Below, one piece after another: positions 7,573-15,321 of a stretch of 64,000 nt of DNA. Every line of letters begins with the position of its first letter. The stretch's first letter is position 1. The notes below the pieces were generated by a model that was given only the letters and a program-made list of their open reading frames with translations, did no database searches and had not been told where the DNA came from. Position numbers and translations under genes: made by a program. Source of the stretch: an uncultured Lachnospiraceae bacterium (GTDB lineage Bacteria; Bacillota; Clostridia; Lachnospirales; Lachnospiraceae); the NCBI GenBank assembly GCA_902770965.1, contig CACXUY010000005.1:91880-155879 (forward strand), given 5' to 3'.

Positions 7573-10131
7573 TTACGGCGCGATCCCGTAGTCCTTACAC
7601 AGCTTTGAGAACTCCCTGGAGCCGGCGAAGCCCCTCACTATTTCCTCTCTGGGCACTCCGCTCACTATGGCCTTCAGCCAACTGTTCATTCCTCCTTCGT
7701 CAGGCTCACGGTTCATTACCGTGCGATACAGCAGCGTAAGGAACGCCTCATCGCTGTGGTTGGCGTTCTCAAATTCTTTGCTTATGAAGAACTTCCTGGC
7801 GACACTGCCGCCTGACTCTCCATTAACTATGGTCCGAACCCAGCCAAGCTGCCCTTCCCGGTCTATCTCCGTTCTCTGAAGGCAGATAAGGTACAGCCTT
7901 GCCACAAACATGGTGACCTGTGAATGATTATCAAGATAGTCCCTGGATTTATAGGTGCCGACATCGATCCCATAATCGCTGCATAGCGTGCTGAATTCTC
8001 TGGATTTTGTGAAGCCTTCAAATATCTTTTTTCTGGTGAAGCCCTGCCTGAGCATGTCCGTCCATGCGTCTATGCCCGATGCGTCAGCTTCACGGTTCAT
8101 CATAGCCTCGTACAATTTGCTGACATATTCCCTGTCGGAGGTCATCCTCGATTCAAATTCACGGCTGAAGAAGAAACCATGTGCCACATTTGATCCCGTA
8201 TCCGAACCATCAACAAGCTTGGCATACCAGGATTTCTGCCCTGCTTCGTCAGGCTCACGCTGAAGCACTATCCTATAAAGACGGCCCACATAGTCCCATA
8301 CGGACCAGTTGATTTCATTATTGTCATTAGGATCCGTGGTCGAGGTATAGGTATTGTACGCGAGCTCAGGGAACTGCACTTCATCATACATGATGCCGGT
8401 CGAGAAGCGCCCTATGGGCATATGGTTAGACTTGCATGCGCCAGAATCCCTGCCGCTCAGGAACCACGAGTTTGAGTTCGCGGAATCATCGAAGGTACAG
8501 TCCACCAGATACCACTCCCCATCCTTCATCAGGGCATAGTTCCACATGTGATCCATGTTCTGAAGCGAAGCATAGGATTTGCCTATCACGATTATGGCCG
8601 GCGCTTCAAATTCATCGCAGATGATCTTGAAGAGCTTTGAGTAGCCCTCGCAGACGCCGCTGTGGTCATATTTCGCAAGTAAGGGTCCCGTGATGGTGTG
8701 GGCATAGCCGTAAGCATTCATGTCAGAGCTGCTGGCAGCCGATGAATTATAATGCATCAGACCGTTGATATATTTCTCCGTCTCACGGAATACGGCGATC
8801 CTGCTGGTGTCGCTCCCTATCCTCTTCTTGACTGCCTCAAACGCGGTGACGAGGGCACTCTCAACGCCCTCCACCTCGTCAAGTATCCCCTTGTAATACT
8901 GGCGAAGCGAGAAATCAATCTGACGGATGACCGCCATCCCTCTTTCTTCGTCATATTTCAGGCGAGTGATGGTATTGATTCCGTTTGTCCAGAAAACCTT
9001 GGGGTTGTCCTTGAGCCAGCAATCGTAAGCTTTGACCTTGTTGACGTAGAAGTTTTGGTACGCCTCCGACGTGCGGTAAGTCCTGGCTTCAAACTCTGCC
9101 TTCGTGCAGGGGATGTAGACGTACTCATTCTCAGGAAGCTCATAAGGAATATAGACGCGCTCCGATGAAGGCATGCTGCTGTCATAGCTGTTGAACATCA
9201 GGGTCTGCTCATCGATTTTATCGATGTATGAGTAAAAATTTTTCTCTTCCCTGTCAAGCTGCACGAAGAATTTCAGGAAATCATCTCCCGACCGCTCAAT
9301 GGCTAAAGCCGGATCTGTCGCCCCGATATAATCTCCGTCGGCACTGTTGCCCCCGGAGCCTCCTTGACTGTAAGAAGGTACAGACCCATAATCTCCGATA
9401 TCTGTCTTATCGGCCTCGACATCCGGAGTCAGGGGATTAAATATTACTTCCTCGACAACAGAATCATCGTAGCTTGGCTTCTTTGCAGAAGAAAAAGCCA
9501 CGACAGCATCGGCGCCGTCTTCATCGCTATGGTAAATGTACGTGATTCCCAGCGATGAAAGCCTTACGTTAATGCTTTCATTATATTCGTATGAATAAAC
9601 ATCCGAATGTTCAGTTGCGTAATCTGGTGATTGCTTATTTGAAAGAACTGCTTCTTGTCTAACTGAAGATGTGAAAAGGTCGTCAGTTTCAATCTGGTTG
9701 GTAGATACAGCTGATGAATTTGCCTCAGACTCGATCTCTGATATGCCGCTGCTATGCTCTACGGAAGATGGTAAAGCAGCCAGAGTTCTTGAACCATATT
9801 TTTCGATATTTGTGGTGGTATCGTCTTCTGGTGTCGAACCTGCATCAAACTGTGGTGTTAAATGTGTCTCTGATAAGCTTTCGGATTCAGATATGGGCTT
9901 GGCTTCATCGTAAGTCGGACCGTTTCTTACCCCGGTTCCGTCTTTAGTCTGAGATCTGTCGATAGTTTCCGCCCTTGTGGCCGAGATATCCTCAGAGAAG
10001 CCCGATGCAATGCTCTCTTCGGATCCTGCCGCAGGAGCTGCTATTGCAGCAACAGGCGCCATGATCATGCCGGCCGCCAACAGCCAGGCAAGCATCGCAG
10101 CACCTGCTGCATGCGAATTGCTTTTCCTCAT
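7573..10131 (-). CDS. Secreted transglutaminase-like protein with DUF4214 repeats
   Basis: This protein of about 852 residues starts with a cleavable signal peptide (hydrophobic 11-33, AAPAAG cleavage region). A Ser/Glu/Thr-rich stretch to about 280 has no recognisable fold. A transglutaminase-like papain-fold domain spans about 440-560 with the catalytic triad visible: Cys in HSGVCEGYS (about 494), His in MDHMWNY (about 528) and Asp in VDCTFDD (about 544). From about 612 to the end come tandem DUF4214 units (YVGRLYRIVLQREPDEAG, KLYEAMMNREADASG, FVARLYLICLQR, LLYRTVMNREPDEGG). It is probably an exported cell-surface or matrix protein that crosslinks or cleaves peptides. DUF4214 function is not established; it is common in secreted bacterial proteins. 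ATG at 10131 was preferred over TTG at 10134. Confidence 0.85.
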   Translation of the reverse strand: MRKSNSHAAGAAMLAWLLAAGMIMAPVAAIAAPAAGSEESIASGFSEDISATRAETIDRSQTKDGTGVRNGPTYDEAKPISESESLSETHLTPQFDAGSTPEDDTTTNIEKYGSRTLAALPSSVEHSSGISEIESEANSSAVSTNQIETDDLFTSSVRQEAVLSNKQSPDYATEHSDVYSYEYNESINVRLSSLGITYIYHSDEDGADAVVAFSSAKKPSYDDSVVEEVIFNPLTPDVEADKTDIGDYGSVPSYSQGGSGGNSADGDYIGATDPALAIERSGDDFLKFFVQLDREEKNFYSYIDKIDEQTLMFNSYDSSMPSSERVYIPYELPENEYVYIPCTKAEFEARTYRTSEAYQNFYVNKVKAYDCWLKDNPKVFWTNGINTITRLKYDEERGMAVIRQIDFSLRQYYKGILDEVEGVESALVTAFEAVKKRIGSDTSRIAVFRETEKYINGLMHYNSSAASSSDMNAYGYAHTITGPLLAKYDHSGVCEGYSKLFKIICDEFEAPAIIVIGKSYASLQNMDHMWNYALMKDGEWYLVDCTFDDSANSNSWFLSGRDSGACKSNHMPIGRFSTGIMYDEVQFPELAYNTYTSTTDPNDNNEINWSVWDYVGRLYRIVLQREPDEAGQKSWYAKLVDGSDTGSNVAHGFFFSREFESRMTSDREYVSKLYEAMMNREADASGIDAWTDMLRQGFTRKKIFEGFTKSREFSTLCSDYGIDVGTYKSRDYLDNHSQVTMFVARLYLICLQRTEIDREGQLGWVRTIVNGESGGSVARKFFISKEFENANHSDEAFLTLLYRTVMNREPDEGGMNSWLKAIVSGVPREEIVRGFAGSREFSKLCKDYGIAP

Positions 10132-10137
10132 CAATTA

Positions 10138-10500
10138 TTATCCCTTTTTCTCGTTCTCGATATTAGCTGAAGCTGCCGCGACGGCATCCATCGGCTTTTC
10201 AACCTGTACGATGGAGCTCTTCTGCATCGGGATGCGGCAGTTCTTGTTATTGCCGAACTCAACAATAACAGTGTCCTCAGTGATATCGATGATCACGCCG
10301 TAAAAACCTGCTGTAGTCAGCACGCTGTCGCCGACTTCCAGTGAGTTATTGATAGCCTCGCGCTTTTTCTTCTCCTGATTCTGCGGGCGAATGATCATCA
10401 GATAGAAAAACAGTCCGATGATCACGATATAGATCAGGAAAAAGGACAATGATCCGCCTCCAGCGCTGGCTGCATCAGTGCTTGCAACTAGAAAATTCAT
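10138..10500 (-). CDS. yajC: Preprotein translocase auxiliary subunit YajC
   Basis: This 120-residue protein has one transmembrane helix near the N-terminus (FFLIYIVIIGLFFYLMIIRPQ, about 20-42), followed by the YajC signature RPQNQEKKKREAINNSLEVGDSVLTTAGFYG and a beta-rich tail. YajC is a small accessory membrane protein of the Sec/SecDF export machinery. The start at 10500 has GGAGG upstream; a longer frame to 10563 lacks support. It is downstream of tgt, an arrangement common in bacteria. The stop is 6 bp before the next leftward gene, a secreted protein, so the two may be co-transcribed. Confidence 0.93.
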   Translation of the reverse strand: MNFLVASTDAASAGGGSLSFFLIYIVIIGLFFYLMIIRPQNQEKKKREAINNSLEVGDSVLTTAGFYGVIIDITEDTVIVEFGNNKNCRIPMQKSSIVQVEKPMDAVAAASANIENEKKG

Positions 10501-10808
10501 AATGTTGATTCCTCCATTTCTTGATAAATCATATCTGTCCAAAATCACTTCCTGTAAGGGCAAGACCCATATCGGCCGCCCTGCAGAAAAGCGCTGCCGG
10601 TCAGCTCAAAACCGGCATATATAGCTTAAGGAATCACAGACCGCACTGAGATCCGATTCCAAAGCTCTCCTGTTGTGCTATATAAGTCTTTTTTGCATCC
10701 CATCAGCAGGCAAAGCTCGCTCTCCGGCTGATGAACGCGTGCCTCAACCGCAGCGGACTGTCCTCAGAATGAGGCTTGCCCTGCATCCTGCGTCGGACCT
10801 GTCCTCGC
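10501..10808. other. 308-bp gap between tgt and yajC
   Basis: No gene is supported. One short stem (gccggt/accggc, 10596-10616) and a stretch near 10690-10720 with weak likeness to the 95-bp repeat of 12107 were noted. No convincing promoter was found on either strand. Confidence 0.5.
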
Positions 10809-11945
10809 TTAAGTCTCCGCATGGCCTTCGACGGCAGACAGCTTCCTCGCCTTGTACTCCGGCCAATAGTCCTCATCGATAGCCCGCCTGATCTCCACCA
10901 TCATCATGTTGTAGAAATACAGGTTATGCATGACGCACAGCCTCAGTCCAAGGATCTCGCCAGCCTTCAGAAGGTGGCGTATGTAGGCCCTGCTGTACCT
11001 GCGGCATACGGGACAGCGGCAGGTCTCATCTATCGGCCTATTGTCCTCCGCATACCTCGCGTTCAGCATGTTCCTCCGTCCCTGGTTCGTGTAGACATGC
11101 CCATGCCGTCCATTCCTGGATGGATATACACAGTCAAAAAAATCAATCCCGCGATCAACACCCTCAAGAATGTTCGCCGGAGTACCCACGCCCATCAGAT
11201 ATGTGGGCTTGTTATCTGGAAGATAAGGAACAGTGACATCGAGGATGTGGTACATCTCCTCGGTCGGCTCACCAACCGCAAGACCGCCGACTGCATAACC
11301 GTCCAGGTCCATAGCTGCGATCTCCTTGGCATGGTCTATGCGAAGGTCATCGTATGTGCCCCCCTGGTTGATGCCAAAAAGAAGCTGGCGCGGGTTGACA
11401 GCATCTGGTTCCGCATTCAGCCGGCTTATCTCCTCACGGCAGCGCAGCAGCCACCGCGTCGTGCGCGCGACACTGTCCTCGACATAGCCCCTCGGAGAAG
11501 GGTTGCTTACGCACTCATCAAAAGCCATAGCTATGGTGGAACCAAGGTTAGACTGTATCCGCATGCTCTCCTCAGGTCCAATGAACATCTTCCTTCCGTC
11601 GACATGGGAGCTGAAGCTCACGCCCTCCTCACGTATCTTCCTCAGACCCGCAAGTGAGAAGACCTGGAAGCCGCCCGAGTCAGTAAGTACCGGTCCTTTC
11701 CAGTCCATGAACGTCCTAACGCCGCCGAGCTTTCTGATCAGCTCCGAACCAGGCCTGACATGCAGATGATAGGTGTTGCACAACGCGACCTGAGTTCCGA
11801 TCCCTTCGAGATCTTCAGCCGAGAGTCCGCCCTTTATGGCGGCGGCCGTAGCCACGTTCATAAATACAGGAGTCTGGATGATTCCGTGTACTGTAGTGAG
11901 AGTGGCTCTCTTGGCTCTGCCTGATTTCTTCTTCAATACATACAT
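10809..11945 (-). CDS. tgt: tRNA-guanine transglycosylase
   Basis: This 378-residue enzyme exchanges G34 of Asn, Asp, His and Tyr tRNAs for the queuosine precursor preQ1. It has the nucleophile/base region LTDSGGFQVFS (D89 and neighbours), INQGGTYDDLR, GGLAVGEP, the second catalytic aspartate in DFFDCVYPSRNGRHGH, and the zinc site CRCPVCRRYSRAYIRHLL...CVMHN. Length is normal. A promoter lies about 80 bp upstream (12018-12046). No other queuosine gene is in the window. yajC follows downstream. Confidence 0.96.
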   Translation of the reverse strand: MYVLKKKSGRAKRATLTTVHGIIQTPVFMNVATAAAIKGGLSAEDLEGIGTQVALCNTYHLHVRPGSELIRKLGGVRTFMDWKGPVLTDSGGFQVFSLAGLRKIREEGVSFSSHVDGRKMFIGPEESMRIQSNLGSTIAMAFDECVSNPSPRGYVEDSVARTTRWLLRCREEISRLNAEPDAVNPRQLLFGINQGGTYDDLRIDHAKEIAAMDLDGYAVGGLAVGEPTEEMYHILDVTVPYLPDNKPTYLMGVGTPANILEGVDRGIDFFDCVYPSRNGRHGHVYTNQGRRNMLNARYAEDNRPIDETCRCPVCRRYSRAYIRHLLKAGEILGLRLCVMHNLYFYNMMMVEIRRAIDEDYWPEYKARKLSAVEGHAET

Positions 11946-12017
11946 AACTCACCAAACATCATGCACCCTGCTCCATGAATCCGAACCTGTTTTAAGGTTT
12001 ACAACAGATACATGCTT

Positions 12018-12046
12018 AGTATATCGGAAAGCCCTTGTCATTTCAA
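12018..12046 (-). promoter_or_regulatory. Promoter of tgt
   Basis: TTGAAA (12041-12046) and TATACT (12018-12023) are 17 bases apart on the minus strand, about 75 bases upstream of the tgt start. Confidence 0.7.
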
Positions 12047-12106
12047 GTGCTTTTGCGTTATACTATTTCCGATACTCGATAAAGAAATACCGAAGATTTA
12101 TGTTAT

Positions 12107-12201
12107 AAGTCCCTGAGGCGAACGCGCACAGACGAGAGCTTGCTTTCTGATGGGCTCGGTCACCGAAGGACAACCGGTATGAGCACGGGCCCGCGCGGCG
12201 G
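12107..12201 (+). repeat. 95-bp dispersed intergenic repeat, copy 1
   Basis: This segment matches 56385-56479 in the same orientation with about 8 mismatches over 95 bases and no gaps (about 92 percent identity). It contains a small hairpin around agcttgct and a shared gcacgggccc block. Neither copy has a shared reading frame of useful length, so a non-coding mobile or RNA element is likely. Confidence 0.8.
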
Positions 12202-12394
12202 ACGGAAAGCGCGAATACCTGTCAGCGTGGCGGGAGCGCGAAGCATGGAGCCACGCGGAGACTTACATACATGGCGTTGCCGGCTGCCCGGCATGCAGGC
12301 TTGCATAGGCGGAATCATGACGGTCATCCCTGCATAACGGCAGTCACGTAAGCTATTGTCACCGCCGCGTTCGGCATTCGCCGATGTCGTGCCG

Positions 12395-12400
12395 TATAAT
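12395..12400 (+). promoter_or_regulatory. TATAAT box before the rightward glycosyltransferase
   Basis: A perfect TATAAT lies 26 bases before the start codon, with a GGGGGAT ribosome site between them. No good -35 box is seen at 16-18 bases, so the promoter is either weak or activator dependent. Confidence 0.4.
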
Positions 12401-12425
12401 TAATGCAGTACATTTGGGGGATTAA

Positions 12426-13628
12426 ATGTCATCTGGCAAGATTTGTTTTGTAAGCATTCGCTACGGCGAAGAGGTTAACGGCGGCGCCGAGCTTCACTGC
12501 CGCCAGCTCGCCGAGCATATGAAGAGATACTATGACCACATCGACGTCCTCACTTCCCGGGCAAAGGATTACATGACTTGGCGGAACGAGTATCCTGAAG
12601 GCGGCGAGATGCTGAACGGCATCCGCGTGATCCGGTTCTCAACAGTCCATGAACGTGATCAGGAGGCATTCGACGAGATCAATCTGCGGCTGCTTCAGGA
12701 CCGCCTTGCACCGGAAGATGAGAAGACATGGTTCGAACTGCAAGGTCCCTACATGCCGTCCATGATACATTACCTTCGGGAGCACAAGAACGACTACGAT
12801 GCCATCATATTCATGGCATATCTCTACTATCCGACGGTCATGGGGCTTCCCGAGGCGGCTGAACGAGCGATCTTCCTTCCGCTCGCCCACGATGAACCCT
12901 TCCTGAAGATGCAGACCTATCAGAGGCTCTTCCACATGCCGCGTTTCTTCCTATATAATACTGACGAAGAACGCAGGATGGTCCATTACTATTTTGAGAA
13001 CGAAGAGATACCCGACGAGCTTGGCGGCGTAGGCGTCGATCTCCCCGATACCATAGACCCTGCCGCTTTCCGCGAGAAGTTCGGCATCAACGATCCGTTC
13101 CTGCTTTACATCGGGCGCATCGATGATTACGGCAAGAACTGCGGCACGCTCTTCCGTTATTTTCAGGAGTACAAGCACCGCCAGAAGGGCGATCTGAAGC
13201 TCGTTCTCATGGGCAAGGCCGTCATGGACATCCCCGAAGACCCGGACATCATTTCCCTCGGCTTCGTCAGCGATGAGGACAAATTCAACGGGCTGAAGGC
13301 CGCGGAGATGCTCGTTCTGCCCTCGCGCTTCGAGAGCCTTTCTATGGTCGTCCTCGAGGCGATGAGCGTGGGAACCTCGGTCCTGGTCAACGGCGAATCT
13401 CCGGTACTCAAGGCGCACTGCGTAAAGAGCAACGGCGCGCTTTATTACAACGGCTACCTTGAATTCGAAGGAGCCGTCAGATACCTGCTCGAGCATCCCG
13501 AAGAAGTGAGGCTGCTCCATGAGAACGCGCATAAATACGTACAGACCAATTATATGTGGGATGTGATCACCGAAAAGCTCCACCGCATGATAGAGGCTGT
13601 TTCCGGATCCGCCCCTGCCAGGCAGTGA
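12426..13628 (+). CDS. GT4-family glycosyltransferase
   Basis: This 400-residue protein has the GT-B fold pattern of GT4 enzymes. The N-terminal half holds NGGAELHCRQLAEHM (about 18-32). The C-terminal half holds FLLYIGRIDDYGKNCGTLFRYF and the nucleotide-sugar signature LPSRFESLSMVVLEAMSVGTSVLVNG with its E-x7-E type pattern. It is probably cytosolic or membrane-peripheral and adds a sugar to a surface glycan. Closest relative inside the window is the glycosyltransferase at 47752-49125, which shares GGAE...LA, the LIRYFAEYKQR-like segment and the YFKNYLEFEG/YYNGYLEFEG motif. Here it stands alone, with no export or other glycan gene adjacent. Its stop codon lies inside the first unit of a repeat array. 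Confidence 0.88.
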   Translation: MSSGKICFVSIRYGEEVNGGAELHCRQLAEHMKRYYDHIDVLTSRAKDYMTWRNEYPEGGEMLNGIRVIRFSTVHERDQEAFDEINLRLLQDRLAPEDEKTWFELQGPYMPSMIHYLREHKNDYDAIIFMAYLYYPTVMGLPEAAERAIFLPLAHDEPFLKMQTYQRLFHMPRFFLYNTDEERRMVHYYFENEEIPDELGGVGVDLPDTIDPAAFREKFGINDPFLLYIGRIDDYGKNCGTLFRYFQEYKHRQKGDLKLVLMGKAVMDIPEDPDIISLGFVSDEDKFNGLKAAEMLVLPSRFESLSMVVLEAMSVGTSVLVNGESPVLKAHCVKSNGALYYNGYLEFEGAVRYLLEHPEEVRLLHENAHKYVQTNYMWDVITEKLHRMIEAVSGSAPARQ

Positions 13629-13762
13629 CAGGTCTTCCGTTACTGCCCGCCGGCCAGTGACAGGTCTTCGTCTTCTGCGCCGTCAGGCAGTGACAGATCT
13701 TCGGTCTCTGCGCGCGCCAGCCAGTGACATGTAATCGGGTCCTCCCCGCTAACCAGTGACAG
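13622..13762 (+). repeat. Five-unit array of a CAGTGACAG motif at 32-34 bp spacing
   Basis: The 7-mer agtgaca recurs at 13624, 13656, 13689, 13723 and 13756, so the intervals are 32, 33, 34 and 33. Around it the units share a longer degenerate pattern, ggCAGTGACAGgTCTTCggt then ctctgcgc. A sixth lone copy is at 13818. The array begins at the stop codon of the upstream gene and ends just before the ribosome site of the next gene. Unit length near three helical turns would suit a repeated protein-binding site, but this is inference. Confidence 0.75.
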
Positions 13763-13808
13763 TCTTTAGGTTTCTCGTCAACCAATCAGAAACAGGAGTG
13801 ATAAGAAT

Positions 13809-15215
13809 TTGGAACCAAGTGACATATGGCAATTATTGATACTCGTAGTGTTGATATATCTTTCATCCTTCTTCTCATCGGCTGAAACAGCGCTGACCAG
13901 CGTGAGCCGGCTTCGGCTTCGAAGCCTCGCGGACGACGGCAACAAGAAAGCCGCGCTCGCGCTCCGGCTCATCGATGAGGAGCAGCCAAAGATGCTGACG
14001 ACGATACTCATCGGCAACAATATCGTCAACCTCACGGCCTCCGCCATCTCAGGCGTCATGGCGTCCCGTATCGGAGGCAGTCTCGGAGTCGGCATCGGCA
14101 CCGCGGTACTGACTCTGCTGATACTGATCTTCGGGGAGATCTCGCCGAAGACGGCAGCTTCCATCAATTCCGAGGAAATTGCCCTTAGATCGATCCCCAT
14201 CGTACATTTTCTGATGTATTTCCTCACGCCGCTCATCTTCGTCATCAACGGCATAGCCCATGGCATCTTGTGGCTTAAACACATCGACATGGACAGCTAC
14301 AGCACCGCTACGACCGAAGACGAGCTTCGCACCATGGTAGAGGTCAGCCACGAGGACGGCATCATTGAGAACGATGAGAAGGAGATGATAAACAACGTGT
14401 TCGACCTGACCGATTCTCAGGCGAGGGATGTCATGGTTCCGCGCGTGTCTGTCGAGTCCATCGACGTTCATGCCAGCTATGAGGATCTGATGAAGGTTTT
14501 CTCTGAGCAGCGTTTCACCAGACTGCCGGTATACGATGAGAACCCGGACAACATCATAGGCATACTGAACATGAAGGACGTGATCCTCTACGACCAGAAC
14601 ACACCCTTCAACATCAAGGATTACGTAAGGGAAGCGTTCTTCACCCATGAATTCAAGAATACCTATGAGCTCTTCCTTGAGATGCGCAAGGCGGCTGTCA
14701 CCATGTCCATCGTCCTTGATGAATACGGCATCATGGTAGGCGTCATCACCATGGAGGACATCCTTGAGGAGATCGTCGGCGAGATACGCGATGAATACGA
14801 TGAAGAGGAGCTCGATGAGATCAAGAAGATCGGTCCCGGCGACTATATCATCGAGGGACAGTGCAGCCTCGACGACTTGAATGACATGATCGGCACGGAC
14901 CTGAAGAGCGAGGATTATGATTCCATAGGCGGATATATGATAGGCCTGCTGGACCATTTCCCTGACCGCGGCGAGCAGGTGGCGGATGCCGCCGGCAACA
15001 GCCTCAGAGCCGTGAAGGTTGACGGCAACCGCATCGAGAAGGTGCGCCTGGTCCTCGCCGGAAGCGCTGGCAATGCCGGAAGCACGGGCAGCGCAGGCAG
15101 CACCGGAGGCGCGAAGGATGCCGCAGGCATCTTCGGATATGCCTCAGGCAACAGTGTTAAGAACGCGAACAGCGTAGGGGATGCACAGCGTCCTGAATCC
15201 GGGGCACTTGAATAG
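13809..15215 (+). CDS. CNNM/CorC-family membrane protein (HlyC/CorC transporter family)
   Basis: This 468-residue protein has an N-terminal DUF21/CNNM membrane domain (about 1-170) beginning LILVVLIYLSSFFSSAETALTSVSRLRLR and including GEISPKTAAS. A CBS pair follows (about 205-330), with MVPRVSVESIDVHA, RFTRLPVYDEN, IIGILNMKDVILY and MEDILEEIVGEI. A CorC_HlyC domain (about 345-430) completes it. Members are linked to magnesium or cobalt efflux and resistance; the exact ion cannot be read here. The start is TTG at 13809 after AGGAGTG. The tail beyond about 425 is Gly/Ala/Ser-rich (AGSTGSAGSTGGA), and its last ten residues are encoded by a dispersed repeat (15180-15219). Confidence 0.92.
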   Translation: MEPSDIWQLLILVVLIYLSSFFSSAETALTSVSRLRLRSLADDGNKKAALALRLIDEEQPKMLTTILIGNNIVNLTASAISGVMASRIGGSLGVGIGTAVLTLLILIFGEISPKTAASINSEEIALRSIPIVHFLMYFLTPLIFVINGIAHGILWLKHIDMDSYSTATTEDELRTMVEVSHEDGIIENDEKEMINNVFDLTDSQARDVMVPRVSVESIDVHASYEDLMKVFSEQRFTRLPVYDENPDNIIGILNMKDVILYDQNTPFNIKDYVREAFFTHEFKNTYELFLEMRKAAVTMSIVLDEYGIMVGVITMEDILEEIVGEIRDEYDEEELDEIKKIGPGDYIIEGQCSLDDLNDMIGTDLKSEDYDSIGGYMIGLLDHFPDRGEQVADAAGNSLRAVKVDGNRIEKVRLVLAGSAGNAGSTGSAGSTGGAKDAAGIFGYASGNSVKNANSVGDAQRPESGALE

Positions 15216-15219
15216 TTAC
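15180..15219 (+). repeat. Dispersed palindromic repeat, copy 2, overlapping the CorC-family stop codon
   Basis: About 30 of 39 bases match 7482-7520, including gatgc.cagc.tcc.ga.tc and the gaa.agttac end. In this copy the repeat lies in frame at the 3' end of the CDS and supplies residues AQRPESGALE and the stop. Confidence 0.6.
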
Positions 15220-15234
15220 ATCACGATAAGCAAT

Positions 15235-15273
15235 GGGCTGCCGCAGGGGATATAACCTCATATGCGGCAGCCC
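15235..15273 (+). terminator. Hairpin after the CorC-family gene
   Basis: Perfect 11-bp GC-rich arms (gggctgccgca/tgcggcagccc) flank a 17-base loop. It lies between convergent genes (rightward CorC-family, leftward NlpC/P60-like), so it may serve both. No clear T-tract follows on either strand. Confidence 0.5.
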
Positions 15274-15321
15274 TCGCTGTCCCTGACTATGGAGATGTCA
15301 CCGAAAGAGCAGCGGCCGTAC

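Larger units (their letters stand above)
11946..12425. other. 480-bp divergent intergenic region
   Basis: The region separates leftward tgt from a rightward glycosyltransferase. It holds the tgt promoter, the 95-bp dispersed repeat (12107-12201), a GC-rich stretch of small inverted repeats (12200-12390) and a TATAAT box in front of the glycosyltransferase. No coding sequence is supported. Confidence 0.7.

Noticed and set aside
13622..13762. CRISPR-like array
   Set aside because: Repeat units are short and degenerate, there are no cas genes, and spacers are not distinct from repeats.
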